In this document: positions 40,848-51,900 of the stretch, one piece after another
Numbering within the stretch: the first letter of the stretch is position 1
Layout: the number at the start of each line of letters is the position of its first letter
Source of the DNA: Neocallimastix lanati (nom. inval.)
Lineage: Eukaryota; Neocallimastigomycota; Neocallimastigomycetes; Neocallimastigales; Neocallimastigaceae
NCBI GenBank assembly: GCA_016946835.1
Contig: JACVTC010000087.1
Span: 512,501 to 565,000, forward strand
Reading direction: 5' to 3'
DNA: 52,500 nucleotides
The notes under the pieces: model-generated
The model's database searches: none
The model's input: the letters and a program-made list of their open reading frames with translations, nothing else
What the model was told of the DNA's origin: nothing
Made by a program: the position numbers and the translations under genes

Positions 40848-43800
40848 CCCAATGATGGAACCTAAGCTGTATGGTTTCTGAGGGGATTCAGCAATTAGTA
40901 TAATAATAAAATCTTAATTATTTTTCAATCTTATATGCAATTTCAATCTTTTTATATAAAACATAACTGTAGCTTTTTAAATCAATTATTCAATCAAAAG
41001 AATTTTTTACACTATACTACTAACAATATTGTTTTTGTTTTTTTCTTATATTTTTTAAATTTTTTCTATATTTTTTCTATACTTTTTATATATATATATA
41101 TACTTTTTTATCGTTATATATGTTATTTTATATCTCTATATTAATTTTTTACTTTAGGTTTTTTTAATTTTCATATCCTTTTACAATATTTTAACATATA
41201 AAAAAAAAAAAAAAAAAAAAAAATAAATTAAATTTACTATTTTACATTATTTTATTGAATAAATAATTTTTCCACTAACATTGTTTTTTAAATATATCTT
41301 AGGAAATACAATTCATGTGAAACTATTAACTCTTATATTCAGTAAACTTAAATGTTAAATATTTTATATATAATTCTTTGGTATTCAATCCTTATAATCA
41401 ATTCATTTTAAATAGAAATTAAGTCAGTTCTTTTCTCAACTAACTCTAAACATGGATGCTTCTAGTTCTGTTAACACTACTCCCTTCCATCGTGGTTTCT
41501 ACTGCTTCGGAAATCATATGAATAATTATAGCCTTATTTTCATTCATGACCTTAATTCTTGGTCCCCTAGAAAACTAATGGCACAAGTTATTAGTAAGAT
41601 CCCTTACTACAATGAAATTATTCCATATGTTAAAAAACTTTTTTCTCCAAGGTATGGCTCATACTTCATTATTAGGGTTAATAAATACAAAAATGATCTC
41701 ATCTTTTTCTATGTTTTAAATTTCTTAAGAGATGAAATTCCTGAAACAGCTAAAATTACCTGGTCCTTGTGTAATAAACTGAATCAAATGAACAAGTCGA
41801 GGAAATCTAAAAACATTGATGTTGAACTTAATCCTATGGCAAAAGATTTTTTCTCTAGCCATCTAAATTCAAATTCTTCTTTCTTTAATCTCTGTGTTAG
41901 TTGGAATATTAACGGTTGGAATACTGAAAAGCGAGATAGTATTTTGTATCTCAACTCTACTTTTAAACCTATATGTATCTGTCTACAAGAAACTGGAAAA
42001 AGTAAATATCTACCAAAAGATGTTTCATCACCTTTAATTCCATATTACAACTCAGTTTTCCTTAAAGCTAATCCTAAAACCCCTGGTATGAGAGGACTCT
42101 TTATTGGTGTTCATTCTTCGTGCTCTTTCTTCCAAGAACCGTTTTTATACAAATATATCATTTCAGTTAATATTACTTCTTTTTGGAATCAAAAATGTAC
42201 TATTGGTAATATCTACTTCCCTCAAAGCAAATGGAAGGAAGCAAGACTAGTTGCTTTTGATGAACTCTCTCAATGGTTACGTTTTCACAATAGAAAAAAT
42301 GTTCCGGCTGTCCTAGTTGGTGACTTTAACATGTCATTAAAGAAGATCAAAACATACATTTCAAATAATTTTCCTAATTGGTATATTGCTCCTTTATATG
42401 GTAATCAATTTACATATGCTAAAGGTACTAGATCATCTTGCATTGATCATGTCATCTATAATGAGGCTTTGGCATCCCATATTAATAAAACCTCGGTTTG
42501 TACTTCGTTTTATGGTATTTCTGATCATAAACCTATTTTACTTTCATGCAACAAAGTTCTCTCCGATGGTTTTATAAGGCCTACTAAAGTTTCTAAATGG
42601 TCAACTCATATTTGTAAAACAAAAAATTCAGATATTTTATCACATAATTATTTTTCAATCCTAGAAAATGACCTTGATTCTCATTACAATTCGCTTACGG
42701 CTGATGAAATGGTAGAAAAATTTATCAATACAGCAAATAATATCGGGAAAGATATTAAGGCTTTTATTCCAACAAATTTAAAGGGCTCTGCTTTTCATTG
42801 TCCTTATTACATTAAAAAACTATCTCATGAAAAACATATTGCATTTCGGAATATTAAGCCTTACTTTAATTGTGAAAATGTTGATAATTACCTTGAACAA
42901 TTTAATAAATATGAAAAACTTTGCAAATTAATCAAGAAAACTAAGAGTAAATTTCGTTCTGCTAGATTTAAGGCTAATATAGTAAAAATAGGTAATTATT
43001 TTTTGAATAAAGATTTCAAAAATGGTTGGAGATGTTTAAAGAAAATGGCTAAACCATCATATTCATCTACCTCCCTTACTTGCATTAAATCTAAGTTTGG
43101 TCAAGATATTATCTCTCCTTCAAAGCAATTAGATAGATGGGCTGAATATTATAAAGATCTTGCTTCGGATCCCTCAGGTCACAGCCTTAATCGTAATTAC
43201 TGGAATCATGCTTTAAGGAATATTAGTCTTAGATCCACTACCTGGAATATAAATGGTCCTATTACGATTGAAGATATTAAAAAAACTATTTCATCGATGA
43301 AAAATAACAAAGCACCCGGCCCCGATGGTATTCCGATTGAATTCTACAAAGCTCTTTTTTGTAACGAAGAATTACTAGAATCACATCCTGCTGCTGGAAA
43401 GTGTCTAAAATTGATATTTAATAAAATATGGAATGGGTCATTTCCTAAAAAATGGAACTCAGCTTCTATTGTATCAATTCCTAAGAAGGGTGACCTATCA
43501 GATTGTAGTAATTATCGAGGTATTTCTCTCATTAACGTTGGACTAAAAATCATTTCAAAAATTATAACAGATAGAATATCTATTTACGCACTCTCACACA
43601 ATTTCATTAGACCTGAACAATTTGGATTTCGCAACCGCGAAGAATGCATTAGTTTATTCATTTCCGTTAGAGAAATTTGTCAAAGAAGAAAATTCCAAGG
43701 AAAATTCACATATTTAGCTTTTTTAGATCTTAAAAAAGCTTATGATTCAGTTCCTATTTTTAACATTCTTACTAAATTATATCACTATGGAGTACGCGGT

Positions 43801-45770
43801 AAATGTTTTGATTTTCTTTGTAATTTATATACTTCATCTAAAGCACGTGCTCGATTTGCTTCAATGTTATCAAATGAATTTCCTATTAAAAGAGGTGTTC
43901 GTCAAGGTTGTCCTTTATCTCCAATCTTATTCAATTTATTCATCAATGATATACTAAATGACTGTGAAAAGTATGGTGTTAATGTTGGAAGAAAAAAGTG
44001 TTGTGGTGGACTCTTTGCTGATGATGTTGTTCTCATTGCTCCAAGTGCAAAAAATTTAGAAAAATTATTAAAAAAGGTACATAAATGGGCTAATTTAAAT
44101 GAAATGACTTTTGGTATTGAAAAGTGTGCAACTATGGTTATAAAACCAATGAACTTCCAACCTCCTCCAAACTATAGTGATCCAACCTTCTATTTAGGAA
44201 AGAATGATATTCCTAAAGTTTCTAGTTATGTCTATCTTGGTATTCCTTTTTCAGATGATCTCCTACTAGAACACATTATATCTCACATGCATTTTAAAGT
44301 TAGAAAATCCCTTCTTTCATTTACACGTTTCTTTTCAAATAAACTTATTCCTATTGTATACAAGAAAAAAGTTCTTCAATCCTTTGTTATTAGTAAAGTA
44401 ATTTATTATTCTCCTTTACTTGGTTCAAACAAATCTAGAACGGCTAGAATTCAAACATTAATTAATACTGGTCTATTTTGGTGTATCGGTTCCTTCTCTA
44501 AAAATGGTAAAACAAATACAGAAAACAATGACTATATTAGACATAATTCAACAATGAGTACTTATGCTTTATCTCGAGATCTAAGCATCCCTCCTATTGC
44601 TGGTATCTGCGCAGCCTTACAGATTAAATCATTTGCAAAATGGAGTAAATCAAACTGTATCATAAAGGATCTTATTAAATCTATTCCCAAAATGCCTTAT
44701 TATTCCTGGACTAAAGAATCTAGAACACTATATAAAAAAATCAAAAAATTTAAATGTGTAAAATATGACGATATTATAGAACGTTACTGGAAATCAGTTT
44801 CCAGATTTCAAGGTATTAAAGGTCAAAACTACGATAGTAACAAGTTCTCAAACAATAAAGCTATAATAATGCTTAGCTTAAAATATCCCCAATTCAACTT
44901 AGGATTTTCGTGGATTATACGTTTACGCTGTGGTTATAAATACAATACTACTATTGCTATTAGAATGGGTAGAGTTTCAGAAGATTGTCCAAAGTCCTGC
45001 CCATGTTGTGGTGAAGGTAATCAATCTTTTGAACATTGGATTTTTAAATGCGATGCTCTTGCATCTTTTAGATGGAATTCTTTAAATTTCATCGATGATC
45101 TCTATGTTTTATTCCTTAGGAAGATTAGAGCGTTTAATCCTCTTTCTTCCTATGACTCTATTTCTGATTTTGAAGATTATATCAATCATTATATATACTT
45201 GTTCCTTCTTGGTGGGACTTTAGTTTTAAATGAACTACATTTCGATAGTGGGGAACAGAGACATTTAAATGAACTACTTTTCAAAGGTTCATCTGAGTCA
45301 CCTGTTCCAAAAATTGTGGGCTTGGCGGAATTCTTAACAAATGCAATACCTATCATAAGTAGTTCGTTTGAGCTATTATTTGATAGGTATTGCAAAATAT
45401 CAAACTTAACCAAGAGCGTCGACGTCGTACTGATAAGGCATAATGAAAATACAGGATTATCATCTATTACTACGAAGGGTGATTCTCGCCCTAGTAGCTC
45501 AATAAATGATGAATCCGGGGAGAGTTTAGTGGACACCACACTATCTATTTTAAGGATGTTACTTCTAAATTTTATTTCTTTTTTATTTGATAGGAAGGGT
45601 AAAATTCCCGCATAGTACAACTTGCCGAGATACATAGTATTTTCGAGCTTTTTTATTTTTTATTTTTTATTTTTTTATTTTTTATTTTTAATTTCTAATG
45701 TACTCTTCACCTACATGTATTTTTTAAAATAAAATTTAATAAAGTTTTTGGAAGTGTATTCTCTTCCCTG

Positions 45771-45806
<36 letters not shown>
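40848..45806 (+). mobile_element. Full-length LINE (non-LTR) retrotransposon
   Basis: The 4.96-kb element is bounded by a perfect 15-bp target-site duplication. It has a 604-bp 5' untranslated region starting CCCAATGATGGAACC, one long ORF (41452-45615), a 157-bp 3' untranslated region with AATAAA at 45738-45743, and a pure poly(A) tail of about 33 nt (45774-45806). Its coding part is clearly richer in G+C than the host DNA around it. Perfect flanks, an uninterrupted ORF and a pure tail point to a recent insertion. It lies in the intergenic space between the WD40 and Mdm1-like genes, in the same direction as both. Confidence 0.95.
41452..45615 (+). CDS. LINE ORF: AP endonuclease and reverse transcriptase, 1387 aa
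   Basis: Single exon, no internal stop or frameshift. Residues 1-140 match nothing I recognise. Residues about 147-365 are an exonuclease-endonuclease-phosphatase (APE-like) domain: SWNINGW (150-156), LQETG (178-182), VGDFNMS (289-295) and GISDHKPI (355-362) carry the catalytic Asn, Glu, Asp/Asn and Asp-His. Residues about 600-935 are the reverse transcriptase: NNKAPGPDGIP, IPKKGDLSDCSNYRGISL, AFLDLKKAYDS (756-766), RGVRQGCPLSPILFN and LFADDVVLI (Asp-Asp at 857-858). Near 1183-1200 is CPCC...H....C, the C-terminal zinc-knuckle-like motif of many LINEs. All catalytic residues visible are present, so the enzyme could be active. The function is target-primed reverse transcription of its own RNA. 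Clade is not assigned. Confidence 0.97.
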   Translation: MDASSSVNTTPFHRGFYCFGNHMNNYSLIFIHDLNSWSPRKLMAQVISKIPYYNEIIPYVKKLFSPRYGSYFIIRVNKYKNDLIFFYVLNFLRDEIPETAKITWSLCNKLNQMNKSRKSKNIDVELNPMAKDFFSSHLNSNSSFFNLCVSWNINGWNTEKRDSILYLNSTFKPICICLQETGKSKYLPKDVSSPLIPYYNSVFLKANPKTPGMRGLFIGVHSSCSFFQEPFLYKYIISVNITSFWNQKCTIGNIYFPQSKWKEARLVAFDELSQWLRFHNRKNVPAVLVGDFNMSLKKIKTYISNNFPNWYIAPLYGNQFTYAKGTRSSCIDHVIYNEALASHINKTSVCTSFYGISDHKPILLSCNKVLSDGFIRPTKVSKWSTHICKTKNSDILSHNYFSILENDLDSHYNSLTADEMVEKFINTANNIGKDIKAFIPTNLKGSAFHCPYYIKKLSHEKHIAFRNIKPYFNCENVDNYLEQFNKYEKLCKLIKKTKSKFRSARFKANIVKIGNYFLNKDFKNGWRCLKKMAKPSYSSTSLTCIKSKFGQDIISPSKQLDRWAEYYKDLASDPSGHSLNRNYWNHALRNISLRSTTWNINGPITIEDIKKTISSMKNNKAPGPDGIPIEFYKALFCNEELLESHPAAGKCLKLIFNKIWNGSFPKKWNSASIVSIPKKGDLSDCSNYRGISLINVGLKIISKIITDRISIYALSHNFIRPEQFGFRNREECISLFISVREICQRRKFQGKFTYLAFLDLKKAYDSVPIFNILTKLYHYGVRGKCFDFLCNLYTSSKARARFASMLSNEFPIKRGVRQGCPLSPILFNLFINDILNDCEKYGVNVGRKKCCGGLFADDVVLIAPSAKNLEKLLKKVHKWANLNEMTFGIEKCATMVIKPMNFQPPPNYSDPTFYLGKNDIPKVSSYVYLGIPFSDDLLLEHIISHMHFKVRKSLLSFTRFFSNKLIPIVYKKKVLQSFVISKVIYYSPLLGSNKSRTARIQTLINTGLFWCIGSFSKNGKTNTENNDYIRHNSTMSTYALSRDLSIPPIAGICAALQIKSFAKWSKSNCIIKDLIKSIPKMPYYSWTKESRTLYKKIKKFKCVKYDDIIERYWKSVSRFQGIKGQNYDSNKFSNNKAIIMLSLKYPQFNLGFSWIIRLRCGYKYNTTIAIRMGRVSEDCPKSCPCCGEGNQSFEHWIFKCDALASFRWNSLNFIDDLYVLFLRKIRAFNPLSSYDSISDFEDYINHYIYLFLLGGTLVLNELHFDSGEQRHLNELLFKGSSESPVPKIVGLAEFLTNAIPIISSSFELLFDRYCKISNLTKSVDVVLIRHNENTGLSSITTKGDSRPSSSINDESGESLVDTTLSILRMLLLNFISFLFDRKGKIPA

Positions 45807-45809
<3 letters not shown>

Positions 45810-45821
45810 ACTTTTTACTTT
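45807..45821. repeat. Target-site duplication, 3' copy
   Basis: Exact copy of the 15-bp sequence at 40833-40847, placed directly after the LINE poly(A) tail. Confidence 0.9.
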
Positions 45822-45916
45822 TTTATTTATTAATTTATTTATTTATTTTTTTTTTTTTAAATGGAAATAATTTAAAAGAGAATAAATTTTTAATAAATTA
45901 ATATATATATATATTC

Positions 45917-45956
<40 letters not shown>

Positions 45957-48796
45957 ATTATATAATTAATAAACGGTGATTTCTAATTAATGAATTAATT
46001 AACATTATTATTTATATCATTAATAAAACTAATCCTTTTTATTTATTTATTATTCAATTATTCAATTATTTATTTAATATTTAATTATTTATAAATATAT
46101 TAATATATATATATAATTTTTTTATTTTTTCAATTTATATTAAAAAACGGCAAAATAAATAAGAAATAAGAAATAAGAAATAAGAAATAAAAAAATAAAA
46201 AAAAAAAAAAATATTAAATATTATTCGTAAAAAATGAATGAAATTTAATATATTTTAGATTTTTATTATTTTTACTTTTTTATTTAATTTTTTTTTTACT
46301 AAATTAAATATTTACGAATAATTTTACTTCTCCAGTTTAAATTAAAAAAAATGTATATATATATATAATTTTATAAACTTTTTTATTTTTATTATCGATC
46401 AATAATCAAATTTCATATGATTTAATCATAATTTCTTTTATTTTTAAAGAAAAGAAATTCTTCATTAATGTATTAATAACATAAATTTATCCTATAATCA
46501 AATTTAATTTATTTATTTAAGAGAAAACAATAAAAAAAAAAAAACAATAAAAAAAAAAAAACTTTAAAATGAAATTTGATATTAAATATAAATATAAAAT
46601 TATATTTTTATTTGTATCCTCTCATCCTTAATAATATTGTAATATTTTAGCATTAAAAATAAAAATTTATAAAATTGAAAATATATATATATATATTTTT
46701 TCTTTTTAATTATTTAATTATAGTGAAGAGGAAGTGATTTTTAATTATTGATATTCTAAAAATATTAATATATATATATATTTTATATTTTAGTATAAAT
46801 AACTTATCAGTTAAGTTGTTAAGGTTGATTGAAAATTTCGATCATTGTTGATTAAATGACCAGTCATAAAATAAAAAAAAAAGTTTGTCATAGTAAGCAT
46901 GAAATAAATTTATATTAATAAATTATGCTAAACAATAGCTCTAATAATAAACTATTTCTATGGATATGGAGTAGATAATGAATCATTAAAAAAGGAAATA
47001 AAAATAACAATAAAAATAAAATTAAACAAAAAAAAAAAAAAACAGACAAACAAGGTAATAAAAATAAAATAAAATAAAAATGAAATAAGAAGAAAGGGAT
47101 TAATTATTAATATTATTAATATTATTAATGTTATTATTTAATTGTTTAATTATTTAATTATTTAATTATTTATTATTATTTATTATTTTATTTGTTTCGT
47201 TATTATATTATCATAATTATCATAATTATCATCAGTCTTTAAATTTCTTTTTTTGGTAATTTAACCAAAAAAAAAATAAAATAAAAAATTTAAAAAAAAA
47301 AAAAGACTTTTAACGAAAAAGGAAATTAATTTAAAAATTATTTGATAAAAAAGGAAACATCAAATTACAAAAAAATATTCATATTTTTGGATTTATTATA
47401 TTTAAAAGTTAAATATATATTTATAATATATTTATAATATATTTATTTTATATAAATGTAATATAACATATAATAAATATTATATATATTAAATATATAT
47501 TATATTTATTTTCTTTATCTTTTTTTTTCCTTATCTTTTTTTTTATTTTTTTTTTTTTTTGTTGTTTTGCTTTTTTTTGATATTTTAATTAAATAAATCA
47601 ATATAATTTAATTATATTAATTTTATATAATATAATATATATTAATTTAATTTTGATTATATTGATTAATTTAAAAGTAATATATAAATAATAGTTGTAA
47701 CTTTAATAATTATTATTAAAAATAAATTAACTCCATAGAATGAAAATATTATTAATTAAGGTTTTATTTTTAATTAAATTCAAATTAAATTTAATTTGAC
47801 CAGATTTTGGCCAATTTTATCAAAATCTAAAAAAAAAAAAATAAAAACTTTTTTAATTTTTTAAATATTCATTATATTTATTATATTCATTATGTTCATT
47901 ATACTTATGAATTATTAAAATAATTTTTATTATTCTTTCAATATTTTATTATTTCAATATTTTATTATCTATTAATAAATTATAATATTAATTATTATTA
48001 TTTATTATTATTATTTATTATTTATTATTATTTATTGTTATTATTTATTATTTATTATTATTTATTATTATTATTTATTATTATTTAAAATATATCCTTT
48101 TTTTTTTATTATATTTTATTAATATTTTATTTACAAAAAAAAATTTTTTTATATAAATAATAACTTTATTCTTTTATATTTTTTTTTTTTTTTAAAAAAT
48201 ATTTTTTTTATTTATTTATTTATTATTTTTATAGATTTTATTTTAATTTTAATTTAAATTTTAAAATAGTAAATTCTAAAATAATTATATAAATTAAACA
48301 AAGTACAATTTTACTCTATCATTTATTTTCTTTAATAGAGAAAAAAAAAATAATATATATTTATTTCTTTAGAATATCATAGAATAAATGTTATGTATAA
48401 AGTGTAAAATATATAATACAATAAAAATTGTTATGTAAATATAATTAATTATAAAAAAAATAATATATTTATAACTATATTTAATTAAAAATAACTAAAG
48501 TTTTCATGACAAAAAAACATCATAATTATTTCAATAATTAAACTTTAATTTATTATATTTTATTAAAATTAAAAGAAATTCATCTATCTAATTTCTTTTA
48601 ATTTCAATCCTTTAAAAAGAAAATTATTTATTTATCGATACATTAATAATTTAAATAAATTTATAAAACCTAAAACTTAAAATAAGAATAATAAATAAAT
48701 AAATAAAATAAAAAACAACTAATCATAAAGAAAATCAAAGTAAAAAAAAAAAAAAAAGTATAAAAAATATAAAAATAAAAAAAAAGCAATATTAAT
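45822..48796. other. Gene-free spacer before the Mdm1-like gene
   Basis: About 3 kb of AT-rich DNA. It holds an AAATAAG heptamer run (about 46158-46188), a 12-bp inverted repeat ATTATTCGTAAA / TTTACGAATAAT (46220-46231 and 46311-46322), a small hairpin AGATTTTG / CAAAATCT (47802-47828) and TTATTTATTA runs near 48000. Unique-looking patches at 46800-46990 have no open frame. Confidence 0.5.
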
Positions 48797-48852
48797 ATTA
48801 AACTAATTAAACCTAAATCAGTATATTAAACTAATTAAACATAAATCAGTAT
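48797..48852. repeat. 28-bp tandem duplication upstream of the Mdm1-like gene
   Basis: Two head-to-tail copies, 48797-48824 and 48825-48852, differ at one base (C/A). Each contains CTAATTAAAC and AAATCAGTAT. They lie about 115 bp before the start codon, in the promoter or 5' untranslated region. Confidence 0.8.
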
Positions 48853-48903
48853 ATAAATAGAAAAAAAAAAATAAAAATAAAAATAAAATAATAATAATAA
48901 TAA

Positions 48904-48935
<32 letters not shown>

Positions 48936-48966
48936 AAAATAATTAAATTTATAATATTTACTAAAA

Positions 48967-51900
48967 ATGTCAATGGAAGATTTTGAAGGGGCATATGGAA
49001 CCCAAAATAGTAAAATGGAAAAAGATAATAAAGTTATTCCAGAAAGTTTGAATACTCTGAATAATAAAGATGATAGGGAAGAAAATAAGGAAGAATTAAC
49101 AGATATTAAAAATAATATTATTAATACTGAAGAAATCAAATTAAATGATAATAATGATAATAAAAATAATAATGATAATAACTTTATTAAAAACAATTTA
49201 GAAGTGGCCGAGGTCACCGAAAATATTTCGAAACAAAAAACTAACAATAATAATTCTTCAGAAATTATAAAGCAAAATGAGGAAACAATTAGTATTAATG
49301 AAATTAGGGAAACTTTAAAGGAATACTATTCAAAAGTATCAAGTTTTGTTTTTAAATTTAAAAATAACAATCCTCGTTTATTTAATATTTTAGCTATTTC
49401 ATTATTTATTGTGTTACTCTATCCAAAATTATTAATATTATTTATCTTCTCCGTGGTTAGTTTTGTAATGGGTTTAATGTACATTGTACCAACAAAAGAT
49501 ATGGAAAGTTTTAATAATATAAAGGCCAATAGTTTAAATGAACTTCAAAGGGCTCAAAAAATAAATTCTAAAATTACTGAAATTCAAAAAAGAAAAAATG
49601 AGGTAAATAAAAAATGAAATTTAACTATTATTATTATTATTATAATTATTTTATTATAATTATTTATTATAATTATTTTATTATAATTGTTAATAATTAT
49701 TTTATTATAAATGTTAATAATTATTTTATTATATTTGTTTTATTATAATTGTTAATAATTATTTTATTATAATTGTTTTATTACAATTATTTTATTATAA
49801 TTATTTTATTATAATTATTTTATTATAATTATTATTATTTTTTATTTATTATTATTTATTATTATTTATTATTTAAATTTTATTATTATTTTTTATTATT
49901 ATTATTATTATTTAATATAAATATTTATATATTATAAAAATTAATATTTTGTTCTATAAATTTTTAAATTTTATATTGATTAAACTAATGATAATATTTT
50001 TAAATTAATATTAATGTCATTATTCATTTAAATAGAAAGTTATTATTAAAAACAGTGAATTTTCACCTGAAATGAAATTAGCTTTAGATAACTTTATGAA
50101 AGATTTTATAAAAAATTATATTGACAGATGGTGGGTAAATCTCAATCATTCTAATGGTACTGAATTTACGGATGAAATTTCAAATGCATTAAATAAAGCA
50201 TTTTCAAAAATAAATTTATATGCAAGAAATGTATCTATTACTTCATTAATTGTACCTATATTTAATCATTTAATTGAACAAATGGTAAGTTTTAAAAAAA
50301 GAAAAAAAATTTTTTTTTTTTTTTTTTTTGATAATATAAATGGTTCATAATTATAAATAAATTAATAAATTACTATTATTAAAATATATTGATATAATTA
50401 AAATAAATTATTATAATTAATATATATGTATCCTTTTTATATATATATATATAATTATTAATATATATATATGTATATATATTTATAATAGCAATTATAT
50501 AGAGAATTTGAAGCGTCTGGATTACCACCTAATGTTTATTTAAAAAAATATTCTTATTCGAAATTATCAAAATATACAACAAGGGAATCAGAAATTAAAA
50601 TTTTAAGAGATCTTGGTGCAATAATTGCAAATCAAGTATTAGAATCAAAAGAAAAAGATTGTCTCGCAGTATTTTCATTTATTCAAGAAATTATGGCAAC
50701 GACCGTACTTTTACCAGTAGTTGAAAAACTTTCAGATCCATACTTTATAAATAATCTAATTTATACTAAATTAGGTGATAATGTTACTAAACCTAAAAAA
50801 AGGGCTCCAAAAGTTAATAATGTACCAAATAAAAGATACAGTCAAGTCAGTCTTGTCAGTTCAACCACAAGTTATGATAGTCAAAGTAATGTAACACTGT
50901 CCTTAAATCAAAATGATAATCCTTCCACCGGTGAAGTTTCTTCTTATGATAAATATAATAATGATTCCACCACCGTTAATCCATTTGATCAAAGAAGCGA
51001 TTGTGACGTGTCGATGTCCTTAAGTGATGTCAGTACAATAAATAAAATAAGTTTTGAAGAGGGTATCAAAGATAAAAAAATGTTTTCTGAATTTAATATA
51101 TTTTTAAAGAATCAAGATTTAGATGAATTATTATATTTATATATTAAGATTAATCAATTCAAAGAATGCTTCGGTAACGAAGAATATGAACTTGATATTA
51201 TTGAAAATTATGGAAATAATATTGTTCATAGTTTTATCGCAACGGATCGTCATATCCTATCCGAAAATTTAATTCATCCTATGGTTCTTGACAAATATCA
51301 TATTCATGTGGATGCTAATGTCGTAAAGGAAAGTCTTTTTGATGAATTACAAAAGGAAGTCTCTCTCACCATCAATCAAAAGTATTGGCCTGTCTTTTTG
51401 AAAAATTATTATCCATCCAATGATGACAGCAGCAGCACTAGTACTACTCTTAATTCTGAACTTAATGAAGGTGGACAAGAATTAGAGGGAGAATATATTT
51501 CAGATCCTTATGCTTTACCACCAAATGTTAAAAAATTTGAAGACTACGCAATGGATGATATGATAGTGGATATAAATTTCCAATATAGTATTAATTATAA
51601 TAATCATAATACTAATGCTAATAATAATAATAAAGATTCAATGATTACTTCATTTATTAATTGTGTTCCTCCCTTAAGAAAAAAGATTGAAATTAAAAAT
51701 AGATATAATATATTTAAGCATAGAAGACATCTTTCTGAAAGTGATAGCATCACTTTTAAAACGTTCGGTACAGATTATATCAGTAAAATGAAAAGTACTT
51801 ATGGTAGGCGATACCCTATTATGAAGAATCAGAAAAGAATTGATAGACATTTAGATCATGCCATTCTTCTCACTCAAAATAAAATTACCCAATGTGAAAA

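Noticed and set aside
45189-45635. Minus-strand 148-codon frame at the LINE 3' end
   Set aside because: Antisense shadow of the LINE ORF with no homology or promoter evidence.
47802-47828. Small hairpin AGATTTTG...CAAAATCT
   Set aside because: Eight paired bases are expected by chance many times in DNA of this composition.
48846-49247. Minus-strand 133-codon frame opposite Mdm1-like exon 1
   Set aside because: Ser/Leu/Phe-rich complement of an Asn/Glu-rich exon; no independent support.
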